From NCBI RefSeq assembly GCF_002591895.1, contig NZ_NISX01000008.1, positions 129,788 through 193,787 on the forward strand: 64,000 bases of DNA. The letters run 5' to 3'. Of this stretch, positions 1 through 9,413 are shown piece after piece; position 1 is the stretch's first letter; every line of letters begins with the position of its first letter. The DNA comes from Lacimicrobium alkaliphilum (GTDB lineage Bacteria; Pseudomonadota; Gammaproteobacteria; Enterobacterales; Alteromonadaceae). The translations under genes and the position numbers were made by a program. The notes beneath the pieces were generated by a model. That model saw only the letters and a program-made list of their open reading frames with translations. It made no database searches and was not told the origin of the DNA.

Positions 1-1028
1 TAAACGGCACCGGCAGGTTGTAGCTTTCTGGCTGCCTGTATTAACGACAATGACCAGCTGCGGGCTATCTGTTGAAGTGTCTGGCCGGCCATTTCCGGAT
101 GTGGTTCGGACCAGGTAATGTCGATGTCGAAATCGTCGGTGACCTGTTTCAGATCCAGGGTACTGGAGCTGGCATTATAGGGATAACAGTCGCAACCAAT
201 ATGCTGCTCAGACTGCGCATTTTTGAGATGATTGAGGACTTCAGGTGCCCTGCCCCAATTGGCCTTACCGGCGCATTTAAGATGTGAGATGACTACCGGG
301 ATGTCTAGTTTTTTTCCAAGTCCGAAGGCTTCATCCAGCGCCCCGATAATACCCTCAAATTCGGTGCGCAGGTGGGTGGTATAGATGCCCTGGTGCGCTT
401 TAAGCACCGATGCCAGGGTCTCAACTTCGTAAGACGTTGCCGAGTTGGCACTCTGGTAAGCCAGTCCGGTACTCAGGCCCAGTGCGCCGTCGCGCATGGC
501 ACCATCAAGCAGCTCCTGCATAACGCGGATTTGTGCATCATCGGCGCTGCGGTCGAGACGGTCCATGACCTGGGCCCGCAGTGCCGTATGGCCTATCAGT
601 GCGGCAACATTGACGTTAGGTTTAGCCTGCTCAACGGCCTCGATGTAATCCCTTAAACGCGGAAAACGGAACTCACCGGTACTGCCGAGCAGATTCAGCG
701 GATCCGGTACGTCACCACTGATACGCACCGGTGCCGCGCTGATACCACAGTTGCCTGCAATGACGCTGGTGATGCCCTGACTGATCTTATTCAGCATGCC
801 CGGATTACGAATCACTTCAATATCGTCATGGGTATGCACATCTATAAAGCCCGGTGCCAGTGCCATACCTTCAGCATCAATAAGGTTTCTGGCCTGATAC
901 TCTCCGGCCGGGGCCAGCGCAAGTATCTTGTCGTCTTTGAGCAATACATCTTTTTCTACCGGCGGCACATTACTGCCATCGTAGACCTGTGCATTGCAAA
1001 TAATGGTGTCAGGACGGTGGTGCGACAA
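1..1028 (-). CDS. N-acyl-D-amino-acid deacylase (D-aminoacylase), C-terminus cut by window edge
   Basis: The minus-strand frame stays open to base 1, so the C-terminus lies outside the window; about 342 residues are visible. It resembles D-aminoacylases of the amidohydrolase superfamily, zinc enzymes that release D-amino acids from N-acyl-D-amino acids. The N-terminal beta-sandwich (IICNAQVYDG) leads into the metal motif PGFIDVHTHDD, then NCGIS, GLSTGL, TTHLRTE and ISHLKCAG, all typical of the family. I chose a TTG start at 1028 because GGAG stands six bases upstream; an in-frame TTG at 1040 is the alternative and would overlap the preceding rpiR-type stop codon (1030-1032). It is the third gene of an operon with the regulator and the deaminase upstream, which suggests D-amino acid scavenging. 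Family assignment is secure; the acyl and side-chain preference is unknown. Confidence 0.9.
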   Translation of the reverse strand, partial: MSHHRPDTIICNAQVYDGSNVPPVEKDVLLKDDKILALAPAGEYQARNLIDAEGMALAPGFIDVHTHDDIEVIRNPGMLNKISQGITSVIAGNCGISAAPVRISGDVPDPLNLLGSTGEFRFPRLRDYIEAVEQAKPNVNVAALIGHTALRAQVMDRLDRSADDAQIRVMQELLDGAMRDGALGLSTGLAYQSANSATSYEVETLASVLKAHQGIYTTHLRTEFEGIIGALDEAFGLGKKLDIPVVISHLKCAGKANWGRAPEVLNHLKNAQSEQHIGCDCYPYNASSSTLDLKQVTDDFDIDITWSEPHPEMAGQTLQQIARSWSLSLIQAARKLQPAGAV

Positions 1029-1029
1029 A

Positions 1030-1881
1030 CTAATCTCCAAGTGGCAGGCGCTCGGAGCCTTTGCGGTGCTCATCGAGGTGGTGTTTAAGGCGGCGCAGCT
1101 TCTCTCTTGATTTTCGTTGATTGACCACGGCGACTTCACCGGCAATAACATCGATGGCGGCGAGCATGGCATAACGAGAAGCGCTGGGATTGAAAATGTA
1201 TTCGGCTTCCTGCGTCTTAATCGGCAGGTGCAGATCGGCAACATCAGCCAGAGGGCCTTCGGGGCAGATGGCCAGCAGGTGAGCACCATATTCTTTGGCG
1301 ATCAATGCCGACGCCATAACATCAGGGCTGACACCACTTAACGAAAGACAGAGTACGGCATCATCTTTGTTCACAGTAGCGGCGGACATACGCATCAACA
1401 TCGGATCGGAGTAGGCGTTGCTCTTCACTTCCAGGCGAAACAACCGGTTCTGGCATTCCTGCGCCATAAACGTACTGCCGCCACCGACACCAAAAACAAG
1501 AACGTGACCAGCGCGGGTTAATAGCTGACCCGCACTCTGGATGTCCTGATCACTGATCAGCCCGGCATTAATATCCAGAATGTCCTGAATGGCCTGATAA
1601 ACAGGGGGTATTTCCTGCCGGCTTACCGGCTCATCGGCAATAAAGCGTTCACCCACCGCCGCAGATTGCGCGAGTAACATTTTCAGTTCGCGCACATTCT
1701 TGCAATCCAGTGCCTGAGCGAGGCGGGTGATGCTGGCGTGGCTGACCTTGGCGCTGGCGGCCAGCTCATTGATCGAAGCGCTGGCGGCGAAGTTAATGTC
1801 TTTGAGAATATAGCGGGCAACTTTCTGCTCCGCAGGACGCAAGTGTGACAGCTGGTTTTGTATACGAGAAACAATGTCCAT
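1030..1881 (-). CDS. RpiR/MurR-family transcriptional regulator (HTH + SIS)
   Basis: A 283-residue regulator with the two-domain RpiR layout: an N-terminal helix-turn-helix (about 1-75, including INELAASAKVSHASITRLAQAL) and a C-terminal SIS domain (about 125-250, with VFGVGGGSTFMAQECQNRL and CLSLSGVSPDV). SIS domains usually bind phosphosugars, but RpiR members also occur in D-amino acid operons. It lies 20 bases after the deaminase stop and 2 bases before the deacylase start, so it is probably the local regulator. A candidate operator is the 10-bp inverted repeat at 3245-3280 in the divergent promoter region. The ligand cannot be told from sequence. Confidence 0.88.
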   Translation of the reverse strand: MDIVSRIQNQLSHLRPAEQKVARYILKDINFAASASINELAASAKVSHASITRLAQALDCKNVRELKMLLAQSAAVGERFIADEPVSRQEIPPVYQAIQDILDINAGLISDQDIQSAGQLLTRAGHVLVFGVGGGSTFMAQECQNRLFRLEVKSNAYSDPMLMRMSAATVNKDDAVLCLSLSGVSPDVMASALIAKEYGAHLLAICPEGPLADVADLHLPIKTQEAEYIFNPSASRYAMLAAIDVIAGEVAVVNQRKSREKLRRLKHHLDEHRKGSERLPLGD

Positions 1882-1901
1882 TACTCAGATTCCCAGTGGT
1901 A

Positions 1902-3146
1902 TTAAAACTCGGTTTTTATCAGCCGATGTACACACAAGTTGTCATCGACCACGGCTATGTATTTCCATTTATCCATGGTCAGACAGGGATGTGAAGTAGA
2001 AAATCCAACGATATCGCCAACCTGCAGCTTTGCGTCGCTATCAAAGTCCATCATGGCATGCTGATCCATGATTTTACTCACCTTCCAGCTGGCAGATGCT
2101 TTTTGCGCCGCTTGTTGTCCCGGATGCGCAAACCACTGAGGTACAGGGAGACCAGCGTCAAAGGCCACATCCCGTTTACCCAGGCCAATAATCGCCATGC
2201 CAGGCTCAGGAATGGATTGGACATAGGCCCATAATTGCAGGCTGTTAATCAGATCTCCGCCCAGATCACAGGCCAGGGTGCTGCGGTTCATTACCGCAGC
2301 CTGGGCATCTTCATAAATACCCGTATCGTGAATCAGATAGCAGCCGGGGCGAATCAGCACCTGCATTTCGGCGGGCAGACTGGCGGCTTCGAGAGTTTCG
2401 GCCACCAGGTCATACCAGGCCGAACCGGCGCCGGTAATGCTGATGGTACCGGCAGCAAAGCCTTTTTGTTGGTATATGTTCAGAGCCAGAGTACGCATAC
2501 GCTGAACAAACTGACGGATCTTATTGGCAGCATCCGCGCCACCAATCACACCTTCATAAAACGCCAGCCCACGCAGCGCCAGGCCGGGCAAAGAATTTAT
2601 TTCATCACACAGAGCCATGGCCTGTTCATCGGTACGCACGCCACAGCGCCCGCCGGGCACACCCACTTCCAGCAGAACATTCAGGGTTTGCCCCTGTCCG
2701 TCAAAGTAGTCGCTCAGTGCTTTAGCATTGTCGGCGGAGTCGACAAAACAATAGTATTCCAGCCCTTGTTCCAGCATCCGGCCAACACGCTGCATGTTGG
2801 CTTTACCCACCAACTGATTGGCCATCAGAATACGTTTAATACCCGCCTGATGAGCCGCCGCTACCTGAGGCGCGGTGGCCAGGCTAATGGCCCAGGCGCC
2901 GGCATCCACCATGCTGTGAAACAGTTCCGGTGCCATGGTTGTTTTGCCATGAGGAGCCAGGCTGACGCCACTGGCATGAGCATAACGCCGCATCCAGTCG
3001 AGGTTATTGTTCAGCGCACGTTGGTTAAGCACCGCTATTGGCAGGCTGACATCTTCATTGAGAATCTGCCAACCACCATTGTCCAGCTGCTGTTTACAGC
3101 CAGTGCCTTTTACCGCATCAGATAAAGTCTGGGCAGTGTCCCGCAT
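1902..3146 (-). CDS. D-threonine aldolase/D-serine deaminase-like PLP enzyme (amino acid deaminase)
   Basis: A 414-residue fold-type III PLP enzyme: an alanine-racemase-like N-terminal barrel followed by a D-serine-dehydratase-like domain. Visible landmarks are the PLP-lysine region (LAPHGKTTMAPELF), LLEVGVPGGRCGVR, a glycine-rich phosphate-binding stretch (TISITGAGSAW), and a C-terminal metal-ligand region (DQHAMMDF and STSHPC) as in DSD1-like enzymes. Members deaminate or cleave D-amino acids to keto acids or aldehydes. The ATG is preceded by AGGAGAGG. It heads an operon with the RpiR regulator and D-aminoacylase: deacylation of N-acyl-D-amino acids followed by deamination makes a sensible pathway. 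The exact substrate (D-Ser, D-Thr, 3-hydroxy-D-Asp or broader) is uncertain. Confidence 0.87.
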   Translation of the reverse strand: MRDTAQTLSDAVKGTGCKQQLDNGGWQILNEDVSLPIAVLNQRALNNNLDWMRRYAHASGVSLAPHGKTTMAPELFHSMVDAGAWAISLATAPQVAAAHQAGIKRILMANQLVGKANMQRVGRMLEQGLEYYCFVDSADNAKALSDYFDGQGQTLNVLLEVGVPGGRCGVRTDEQAMALCDEINSLPGLALRGLAFYEGVIGGADAANKIRQFVQRMRTLALNIYQQKGFAAGTISITGAGSAWYDLVAETLEAASLPAEMQVLIRPGCYLIHDTGIYEDAQAAVMNRSTLACDLGGDLINSLQLWAYVQSIPEPGMAIIGLGKRDVAFDAGLPVPQWFAHPGQQAAQKASASWKVSKIMDQHAMMDFDSDAKLQVGDIVGFSTSHPCLTMDKWKYIAVVDDNLCVHRLIKTEF

Positions 3147-3244
3147 GCTTACCTCTCCTGTTCAACACTTTGTATAGGTTCCCGCTATAGGAAGAATAAA
3201 TATTTAACAGAAAGCCGTTGCAAAGCTCATCAATTGAATGTTAA

Positions 3245-3280
3245 TAATTATCACGAACGTCAAAGTTATTGTGATAATTA
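3245..3280. promoter_or_regulatory. 10-bp perfect inverted repeat between divergent operons (candidate operator)
   Basis: TAATTATCAC at 3245-3254 is matched by its exact reverse complement GTGATAATTA at 3271-3280, with 16 bases between. It lies in the 207-base gap between the D-amino acid operon and the TonB receptor gene, so one site could control both. The RpiR-family regulator at 1030-1881 is the obvious candidate to bind it, but this is inference. Confidence 0.45.
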
Positions 3281-3353
3281 GTAACAAGAGCGGTAACGTT
3301 AATGGGCAACAGTGTGTTTGTCAACTAACAAATAATCACAACAGGAGAAGACC

Positions 3354-6278
3354 ATGAAAGACCTGACTTTCAGCCAGACCCGGCTCGCAGTAAGCGTAGC
3401 TTTGGTCATGGCCGGTGTCGCAACGGCTAAGCCGGTATGGGCGCAGCAAGAAGGCGATCAAGACATTGAGCGCGTAGAGGTAAGGGGTATTGCTGCCAGC
3501 CATAAGCGCAATCTGAACGAAAAGCGCTTCAGTGACTCGGTAACAGATGCAATTACGGCTGAAGACATTGGCAAATTGCCGGATGTAACCATTGCCGATA
3601 CATTACAGCGCATTCCCGGCGTGCAGATTCGACGCTCTGCCGGTGAAGGTTCCACCGTCAACGTCAGGGGGATGCCCCAGGTAACCACGCTGCTGAATGG
3701 CGAACAAATGCTCAGTGCCGGTTCGATCACCAGTGTACAGCCCGATTTCAGCGATATTCCGGCACCGTTAGTCTCCGCCATATCAGTTCACAAGTCACCG
3801 ACCGCGTCGATGCTGGCCGGCGGTATATCCGGAACCCTTGATTTACAGACCTTGCGACCCTTTGACCTGGAGTCAGGCTCAACCTTTACAGGTGCCGCCG
3901 AGCTGACCCGTGGCAGCCTGTCAAAGGAAAATGATCACAAGCTGGTAGCGTTCGGCGGCTATCGTGGGGAGGACATGGGTTTTTTACTCAGTGCATCCTA
4001 CGACACCAACCATCTCGCCAACTATCGCTACGGCACCATATTAACCTCGTTTGAGGTGCAGGATGAAAGCTTTGGCAGCAACCGCGACATTAACGGCGAT
4101 GGTGACACCAATGACAGCCTGTTAAGTCAGCGTTTTCACGGCATGATGGACAAGCAGGTGGAACGGGATCGCCTTGGGGTTAATGCCAGCTTCCAGGCCA
4201 TGGTCACCGACAATCTGGAATTTGTTGCCGACCTCTTCTATACCGACATGGACGATGCTAATCGTCAGCAAGGTATCATGGTAGACAACGCCCGCGGCAG
4301 TATCTGGGCCTATTCCGATGACTTTATTGCCCGTACCGCAAATGATCAGGGTGGTGATATCTTTACCGTTAATCAGGCTGAACTGAGGGCCCGTCGGGTC
4401 AGTTCCTACTCAGAAAGTCTGACTAATGATCGTCAGTCCACCAACCTGAATCTTGAACTAAAGTATGCCGGTAACGGGCCGTTCAGTGGCTCGGTACGCT
4501 ATTTACGCGGTGATGCAGAGCGTTCCCATACAGAAAATGTCGCGCACTCTTACCTTACCAGTGGTGCACAACATGGTCTGCTGCGTAATGATGGCAGCGG
4601 TGCCGAACCGGCTAACCCGAGGGGCTATGGTCCCGATCCCGTACCGGTGCAATTTGACCGCACCGGCGAGTATCTCACCCTGGGTTATGCGCCGGACTTC
4701 GGTTCAGATATCAACAGTTACAACCTGGTATCCACGTACTCGGAAAACAACTTTGATGAAGATGCCACACTGGATGTACTCAGGGGCGACGGCCAATATG
4801 AGTTTATGGGCAATCACCTGACTGATATTCAGTTTGGGCTGCGTTACGGTAAACGGGACGTAACCCGCGACACCTTTATTCTGGTGGCTCCTTTTACCAC
4901 CGGTGAGTTCTCTGCCGATGTAATGTGGAAAGACTCGGGAGCGTCGCTCGGAGACACCAACGGCGATGGCGAGAACAGCGTTGCCGGAGGCGATCTGACC
5001 CTGGGTAACACAAACTACTTTACCGATTTGCCCGACGGCTGGGCGCAGCGGGTAGATGGCTTCGGGCCGGGAACCGATGACAGTTTTTATACCATCAACC
5101 CAAAGGTACTGGATGACCCCTTCGCCTTTCAGAACGCCATTTACCCCGGTAACAAGCGTTTGTCATTGCCTTCCCGTTCATTCCGGGTAGAAGAGGTGAC
5201 GCAGTCGGCCTATCTGCGCTTCAATTTTGATGGTCAGCTGGGCTCACTGCCTTACAAGGCTAATGTAGGCGGACAGTACATTCGTACCGAGCTGGATATT
5301 GTTCAGAACCAGTTAGGTGATGAACGTCCCTGTTCTTTGTGCACCGCCACCGAAAAAGTGGGAGAAGAAGTGATTTCCCGCAGTTATTCGGACTTCCTGC
5401 CAGCCGCGAACATTACCTTTAATGTTACCGATGACTTCCTGGTCCGGGCAGCGTATGGCAAGACCATGACCAATCTGGACATGAGCCAGTTGGCCGGCGG
5501 CATCAGTGTTGGCCGCAGCCGCGCCGGTGATGAGTTAGCAGCCGAGCTGGGCGTCAGCCCGGATCTGTTGGTGGCCATTAACGGTCGTCAGAACGGTAAC
5601 CCTTATCTGGAACCCTGGCGGGCTACCAATTACAACCTCTCGGCTGAATGGTACTTCGACAGCAGCAGCCTGGTAAGCCTTGGCCTGTTCAAAATGGATA
5701 TTGAGTCCTTTATTGAGCAGGGCACCGTGCAAATGGGACTGCCGGATATTGATGGCGTGGTACGCCGCGACGTTCCGGTAACAACCGAGATCAACGGTCA
5801 GGGCGGCACTATTGACGGTATTGAGCTGGCTTATCATCAGGCCTTTGACTTTCTGCCCGGTGTATTCAGTGGCTTTGGTACAACACTCAACTATACCTAT
5901 GCGCCAAGTGACAGCGCCAATGTGGATGTTAATGGCGCCAGTTTGCCGATTCAGGACAACTCAGAACGCTCTGCTAACGCCATATTATGGTATGACCGCG
6001 ATGCGCTGCAGTTCCGGATTGCCGCGAACTACCGCAGCGACCGTCTCGACAGCCTGGGAATCGATGTGGGCGAAGGGGTATTACCCATCTGGGCCGATGA
6101 CACCCTGTATGTGGACATGTCGGCAAGCTATGATCTGAACGAAGACATCAGCCTGTACCTGCAAGGGAGCAATATCACCGAAGAATTCGAGGATATTTAT
6201 GCCCAGTGGGAAGACAACGTAGTAACCCAGAATGTGTATGAGCGCCGCTTTACTGTGGGCGTAAGAGGACGCTTCTGA
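3354..6278 (+). CDS. TonB-dependent outer-membrane receptor
   Basis: A 974-residue receptor. A signal peptide ends near PVWAQQ (about residue 30). The plug domain follows, with the TonB-box-like segment IERVEVRGI, then DAITAEDIGKLPDVTIADTLQRIPGVQIRR and VNVRG. The beta-barrel ends in RRFTVGVRGRF with the C-terminal phenylalanine used by the BAM machinery. The start ATG follows AGGAGAAG. It belongs to the large proteobacterial receptor group often tied to organic nutrients rather than iron. It is divergent from the D-amino acid operon and shares its promoter region, so it may import N-acyl-D-amino acids or peptidoglycan-derived peptides; this is guilt by association only. A rho-independent terminator follows at 6379-6417. 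Confidence 0.92.
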   Translation: MKDLTFSQTRLAVSVALVMAGVATAKPVWAQQEGDQDIERVEVRGIAASHKRNLNEKRFSDSVTDAITAEDIGKLPDVTIADTLQRIPGVQIRRSAGEGSTVNVRGMPQVTTLLNGEQMLSAGSITSVQPDFSDIPAPLVSAISVHKSPTASMLAGGISGTLDLQTLRPFDLESGSTFTGAAELTRGSLSKENDHKLVAFGGYRGEDMGFLLSASYDTNHLANYRYGTILTSFEVQDESFGSNRDINGDGDTNDSLLSQRFHGMMDKQVERDRLGVNASFQAMVTDNLEFVADLFYTDMDDANRQQGIMVDNARGSIWAYSDDFIARTANDQGGDIFTVNQAELRARRVSSYSESLTNDRQSTNLNLELKYAGNGPFSGSVRYLRGDAERSHTENVAHSYLTSGAQHGLLRNDGSGAEPANPRGYGPDPVPVQFDRTGEYLTLGYAPDFGSDINSYNLVSTYSENNFDEDATLDVLRGDGQYEFMGNHLTDIQFGLRYGKRDVTRDTFILVAPFTTGEFSADVMWKDSGASLGDTNGDGENSVAGGDLTLGNTNYFTDLPDGWAQRVDGFGPGTDDSFYTINPKVLDDPFAFQNAIYPGNKRLSLPSRSFRVEEVTQSAYLRFNFDGQLGSLPYKANVGGQYIRTELDIVQNQLGDERPCSLCTATEKVGEEVISRSYSDFLPAANITFNVTDDFLVRAAYGKTMTNLDMSQLAGGISVGRSRAGDELAAELGVSPDLLVAINGRQNGNPYLEPWRATNYNLSAEWYFDSSSLVSLGLFKMDIESFIEQGTVQMGLPDIDGVVRRDVPVTTEINGQGGTIDGIELAYHQAFDFLPGVFSGFGTTLNYTYAPSDSANVDVNGASLPIQDNSERSANAILWYDRDALQFRIAANYRSDRLDSLGIDVGEGVLPIWADDTLYVDMSASYDLNEDISLYLQGSNITEEFEDIYAQWEDNVVTQNVYERRFTVGVRGRF

Positions 6279-6378
6279 TTGAGCAATATGGGTTCATGGA
6301 CGAACCCTCTGTGATGTAAACCCGTTGATTCAGTTAACGTGTTGCACGCAATGAATCCGTAATATATTGGTATAAATC

Positions 6379-6417
6379 AACGGCCCGGAGTTCTGATATT
6401 TGAACCCGGGCCGTTTT
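6379..6417 (+). terminator. Rho-independent terminator after TonB receptor
   Basis: A 10-bp perfect stem, AACGGCCCGG (6379-6388) with CCGGGCCGTT (6406-6415), is followed by a short T run. It lies about 100 bases after the receptor stop and ahead of the convergent SMP-30 gene. Confidence 0.8.
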
Positions 6418-6462
6418 CTATTTCTGTTGCGCAGTTTTTAACATGTCAGGGGCGGACTCTGC

Positions 6463-7380
6463 TCACCGGTGAAGGTTAAAAGCACGACCGGGGTGGGGGC
6501 TTTTAAATGTCTCAATGGCACCGCGCTTTTGCATGGTCACATATACCTGTTTCCCATCTTCACCGCCAAATGCAAGGTTAGTGGGGTGCTGGCCTTTAAG
6601 CCGATACTCTTCGATTTTCTCGCCCGTCGGATCGAGAACAACAATACTGCCTGCACCATATCGGGCAATGTACAGATTACCCTGATTGTCACAGCGCATG
6701 CCATCCAGACCATGATCGTCAAACTGATGAAACAGCGTTTTATCAACAGGTTTACCGGATGCATCCAGCCGGTAACGCCAAACCCGCCGCTGCACAGACT
6801 CGTTTACATACAGATACTGCTCATCGGTACTGACTTCAATGCCGTTGGTGGTTCCCATGTCCGACTCAATCAGTGTTGTCTCCCCGTCAGTATCAACCAT
6901 CCACAGCTGACCCGTGCCGGTAGACCAGTCAGGATCGCTGGCATAGATAATGTCACGGGCGCTGATGGCAATGTCATTAGGCTGATTCATCGCCTCGTCG
7001 TGGGCATACACAGACAAGCTTCGGTCCGCCATATTCACCGCCCAGATAGTGTGATTAACATAATCGGCTATCATCATCCTGCCCTGACTATCAAAGCGGA
7101 TGCCATTGCCCACAGAGTCGTCCGGTAAAATCAGAAAACCATCTGCCTGGCCTTTACCCGTTATCCTGCCTATGGTGCCCTGTTCAGCAAAATTCACTGC
7201 GTAAAGTACACCGTCTTTGTCCACTGCAGGGCCTTCTATGCCCGTGGTAAATACACCATCAGTAATCACATCCTGGCTCTGATGAGTGGAAGGTTCTGTT
7301 GCACTGACAGACAACACACTGAGCGGGGCGACTAAGGCTAAAAGAGGCAGAACAACCCGACTGTTTTTTATGGTTTTCAT
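6463..7380 (-). CDS. SMP-30/gluconolactonase/LRE-family secreted protein
   Basis: A 305-residue six-bladed beta-propeller of the SMP-30/gluconolactonase group. The ATG at 7380 is chosen because the protein then opens with a good signal peptide (MKTIKNSRVVLPLLALVAPL, cleaved near VSATE); the frame extends to a TTG at 7440, but that would bury the signal. Likely metal ligands are visible: Glu in IEGPAVD, Asn in GTTNGIEVS, Asp in HGLDGMRCD. Family members hydrolyse sugar lactones or other esters, though many periplasmic homologues are uncharacterised. It is convergent with the TonB receptor upstream, and no operon partner is obvious. Family confidence is high; substrate is unknown. Confidence 0.82.
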   Translation of the reverse strand: MKTIKNSRVVLPLLALVAPLSVLSVSATEPSTHQSQDVITDGVFTTGIEGPAVDKDGVLYAVNFAEQGTIGRITGKGQADGFLILPDDSVGNGIRFDSQGRMMIADYVNHTIWAVNMADRSLSVYAHDEAMNQPNDIAISARDIIYASDPDWSTGTGQLWMVDTDGETTLIESDMGTTNGIEVSTDEQYLYVNESVQRRVWRYRLDASGKPVDKTLFHQFDDHGLDGMRCDNQGNLYIARYGAGSIVVLDPTGEKIEEYRLKGQHPTNLAFGGEDGKQVYVTMQKRGAIETFKSPHPGRAFNLHR

Positions 7381-7615
7381 TAGGGATACACATCTGAGAA
7401 AGAATGAGGTCATTATTCCCAGCAAATTCAGGAAAGACAAGGCTAGCCAGGGGATGGAATGCTGACGCCCCGACTCACCATAAAGTTAACATATTGTATT
7501 TATTGAATATTTCTCAATAAAAAAAGTTGATATTAATTAACATTTAGTTTGCTTTTGTCTGTTATTTAGTATCAGGGTGGTTGGGGGAATGCATCTTTTC
7601 CATTTGACGAACAGG

Positions 7616-7632
7616 GTAACGGTTACGTTAAT
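7616..7632. promoter_or_regulatory. GTAAC-G-GTTAC palindrome upstream of the SMP-30 gene
   Basis: A perfect 11-bp palindrome at 7616-7626, overlapping CGGTTACGTTAAT (7620-7632). The latter differs at one base from CGGTAACGTTAAT at 3291-3303 in front of the TonB receptor. It sits about 235 bases upstream of the SMP-30 start. A shared regulator for the two genes is possible but weakly supported. Confidence 0.3.
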
Positions 7633-7662
7633 CATTAATCGTAAAAAGGTTATGACAACGTA

Positions 7663-8844
7663 CTACACCACCTGTCCGGCGACCCAGCCACTGCTCCAGG
7701 CCCACTGGAAGTTATACCCCCCTAACCAGCCGGTAACATCCATCACTTCGCCGATAAAATACAGCCCCGGAACATTCTTCGATTCCATGGTTTTAGATGA
7801 CAATTCGTCTGTGTCGACGCCACCCAGGGTTACCTCGGCGGTACGATACCCTTCTGTACCGTTGGGTTTTAATACCCATTGCTCAAAGGCCTCTGCCACC
7901 TGGTGCAGTTGCCTGCCCTTAAACTGTTTCAGTGGTTTGTTGTTCAGGACAAAATAGTCAATGGCCACCTGCACAAAACGTTTGGGGTAGTATTTTGCCA
8001 AAGCAGTACTGAGCAAAACATCCGGATGCTGCTGTTGTTGCTGCTCCAGCGATCCCAGCAAATCTTCGCTGGGGCTTAAGTTAAATACCACGTTTTCGCC
8101 TGGCTGCCAGTAGGATGAGATCTGTAACACCGCCGGGCCACTTAAGCCACGGTGAGTAAAGAGTATATTTTCGTGGAAGCTGGTGTGATGACATTCGGCA
8201 GTGGCATCAAGAGATACGCCACTGAGTTCAGCCAGTACGGATTTATCCTGTTCATGCAGGGTAAAAGGCACAAGGCCAGCACGTGTAGGCAACACATTCA
8301 GACCAAACTGCTCTGCCACTTTGTAGCCAAAAGGACTGGCACCGAGCTTAGGAATCGACAACCCGCCAGAAGCAATAACCAGTGACTGACAGTCAAAGTC
8401 GCCGTGACTGGTGATCAGGCTGAAGCCGTTGTCGGTTTTTTCAGTCTGGCGCACTTCAACGGGATGGCGAAGTTGCACTCCGGCCTTGTCACATTCGCTG
8501 AGCAGCATTTTCAGAATCGCTTTGGCAGAATCGTCACAGAACAACTGACCCAGGGTTTTCTCATGATAAGCAATGTCATAATCTGCCACCAGGGCAATAA
8601 AATCCCATTGGGTATAGCGACTCAGGGCCGATTTACAGAAGTGGGGATTGCCACTGAGGTAGTTTTCCGGCGCGGCGTACATATTGGTAAAGTTGCAGCG
8701 GCCACCGCCAGACATCAGGATTTTGCCGCCAATCCGTTTTGCGTGATCCAGTACCAGCACCCTGCGCCCGCGCTGCGCAGCCTGTGCGGCACAAAAAAGG
8801 CCTGCCGCGCCCGCACCGATGACGATCACATCATAACTTGCCAC
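7663..8844 (-). CDS. BaiN/HI0933-family NAD(P)/FAD-dependent oxidoreductase
   Basis: A 393-residue flavoprotein. The N-terminal Rossmann motif is VIVIGAGAAGLFCAAQAA, followed by the family signature GGKILMSGGGRCNFTN. Further landmarks are VIASGGLSIPKLG, FTHRGLSGPAVLQISSYW, TLGGVDTDELSSKTMESK and the C-terminal FAD segment GLYFIGEVMDVTGWLGGYNFQWAWSSG. The length is normal for the HI0933/YhiN group. The physiological reaction of most members is not known, so no function is assigned beyond an FAD-dependent oxidoreductase. A CAG-type run gives five glutamines near residue 255. The gene stands alone, with a 222-base gap before the SMP-30 start region. Confidence 0.88.
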   Translation of the reverse strand: MASYDVIVIGAGAAGLFCAAQAAQRGRRVLVLDHAKRIGGKILMSGGGRCNFTNMYAAPENYLSGNPHFCKSALSRYTQWDFIALVADYDIAYHEKTLGQLFCDDSAKAILKMLLSECDKAGVQLRHPVEVRQTEKTDNGFSLITSHGDFDCQSLVIASGGLSIPKLGASPFGYKVAEQFGLNVLPTRAGLVPFTLHEQDKSVLAELSGVSLDATAECHHTSFHENILFTHRGLSGPAVLQISSYWQPGENVVFNLSPSEDLLGSLEQQQQQHPDVLLSTALAKYYPKRFVQVAIDYFVLNNKPLKQFKGRQLHQVAEAFEQWVLKPNGTEGYRTAEVTLGGVDTDELSSKTMESKNVPGLYFIGEVMDVTGWLGGYNFQWAWSSGWVAGQVV

Positions 8845-8879
8845 TAGCGCATCTCCGCAAACAAAAACGGCGATTATAC

Positions 8880-9413
8880 CGGAATGACAGATTCCCGGGC
8901 TAACGTTTTAAAGGGGATTGCCAATGCCGGTATAGATTGACAGGATGGCTTAAGGCGCTGGACATGTCCAGCGACCTTGAGAAAGGCAAAATTAACCACG
9001 GAGGCGCAGAGGACACAGAGATATTAAGGGTTAGCGCCCTTTACTTCCTTGCACCTCTGCCTTCCTGACAAAAGAACGTCATCCTGAGCTTGTCGTGATC
9101 TGAATGCAGCAAAGCGGATCCCGGGTAAACAGGCAGTATTGTTACCATCCTGCAATCCAGCAGCCTTTGAATATCCAAATGCGCCGCCTCAACATTCAGT
9201 CATCAAAGGTGCTGGACGCGTCCGCTGCGCTCCTTGCAGGCTACGCCACTGCGAGAAAAGCATGATTAACCACAGAGGCACGAAGAGCACAGAGGGATTA
9301 GGGGTTAGTGCCCTTTACCTCTGTGTCTGTCCTCCGTGTCTCTGTGGTGAACATTTCTTTTGCTGTGTTGTATGGTTACAACATTTATGCAGGATAGAAC
9401 GCTTGCTTTAAAT
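8880..9413. repeat. Intergenic island of small palindromic repeats (534 bases)
   Basis: No gene is supported here. The stretch holds two copies of an imperfect hairpin repeat of the type CCACRGAGGCRC...CTCTGTGG (about 8992-9060, degraded on its right arm, and 9268-9350, complete). It also holds one copy of a second palindrome, CCAGCAGCCTTTGA...TCAAAGGTGCTGG (9157-9215), plus a remnant of it at about 8957-8985. The same units recur at 17200-17843 and 27427-27867. Confidence 0.75.

Noticed and set aside
2235-3125. 296-codon plus-strand frame
   Set aside because: It is antisense to the well-supported deaminase gene and shows no family features.
9139-9411. Open frame of 90 codons in the intergenic island
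   Set aside because: It consists of translated palindromic repeats and has no ribosome site or recognisable protein features.
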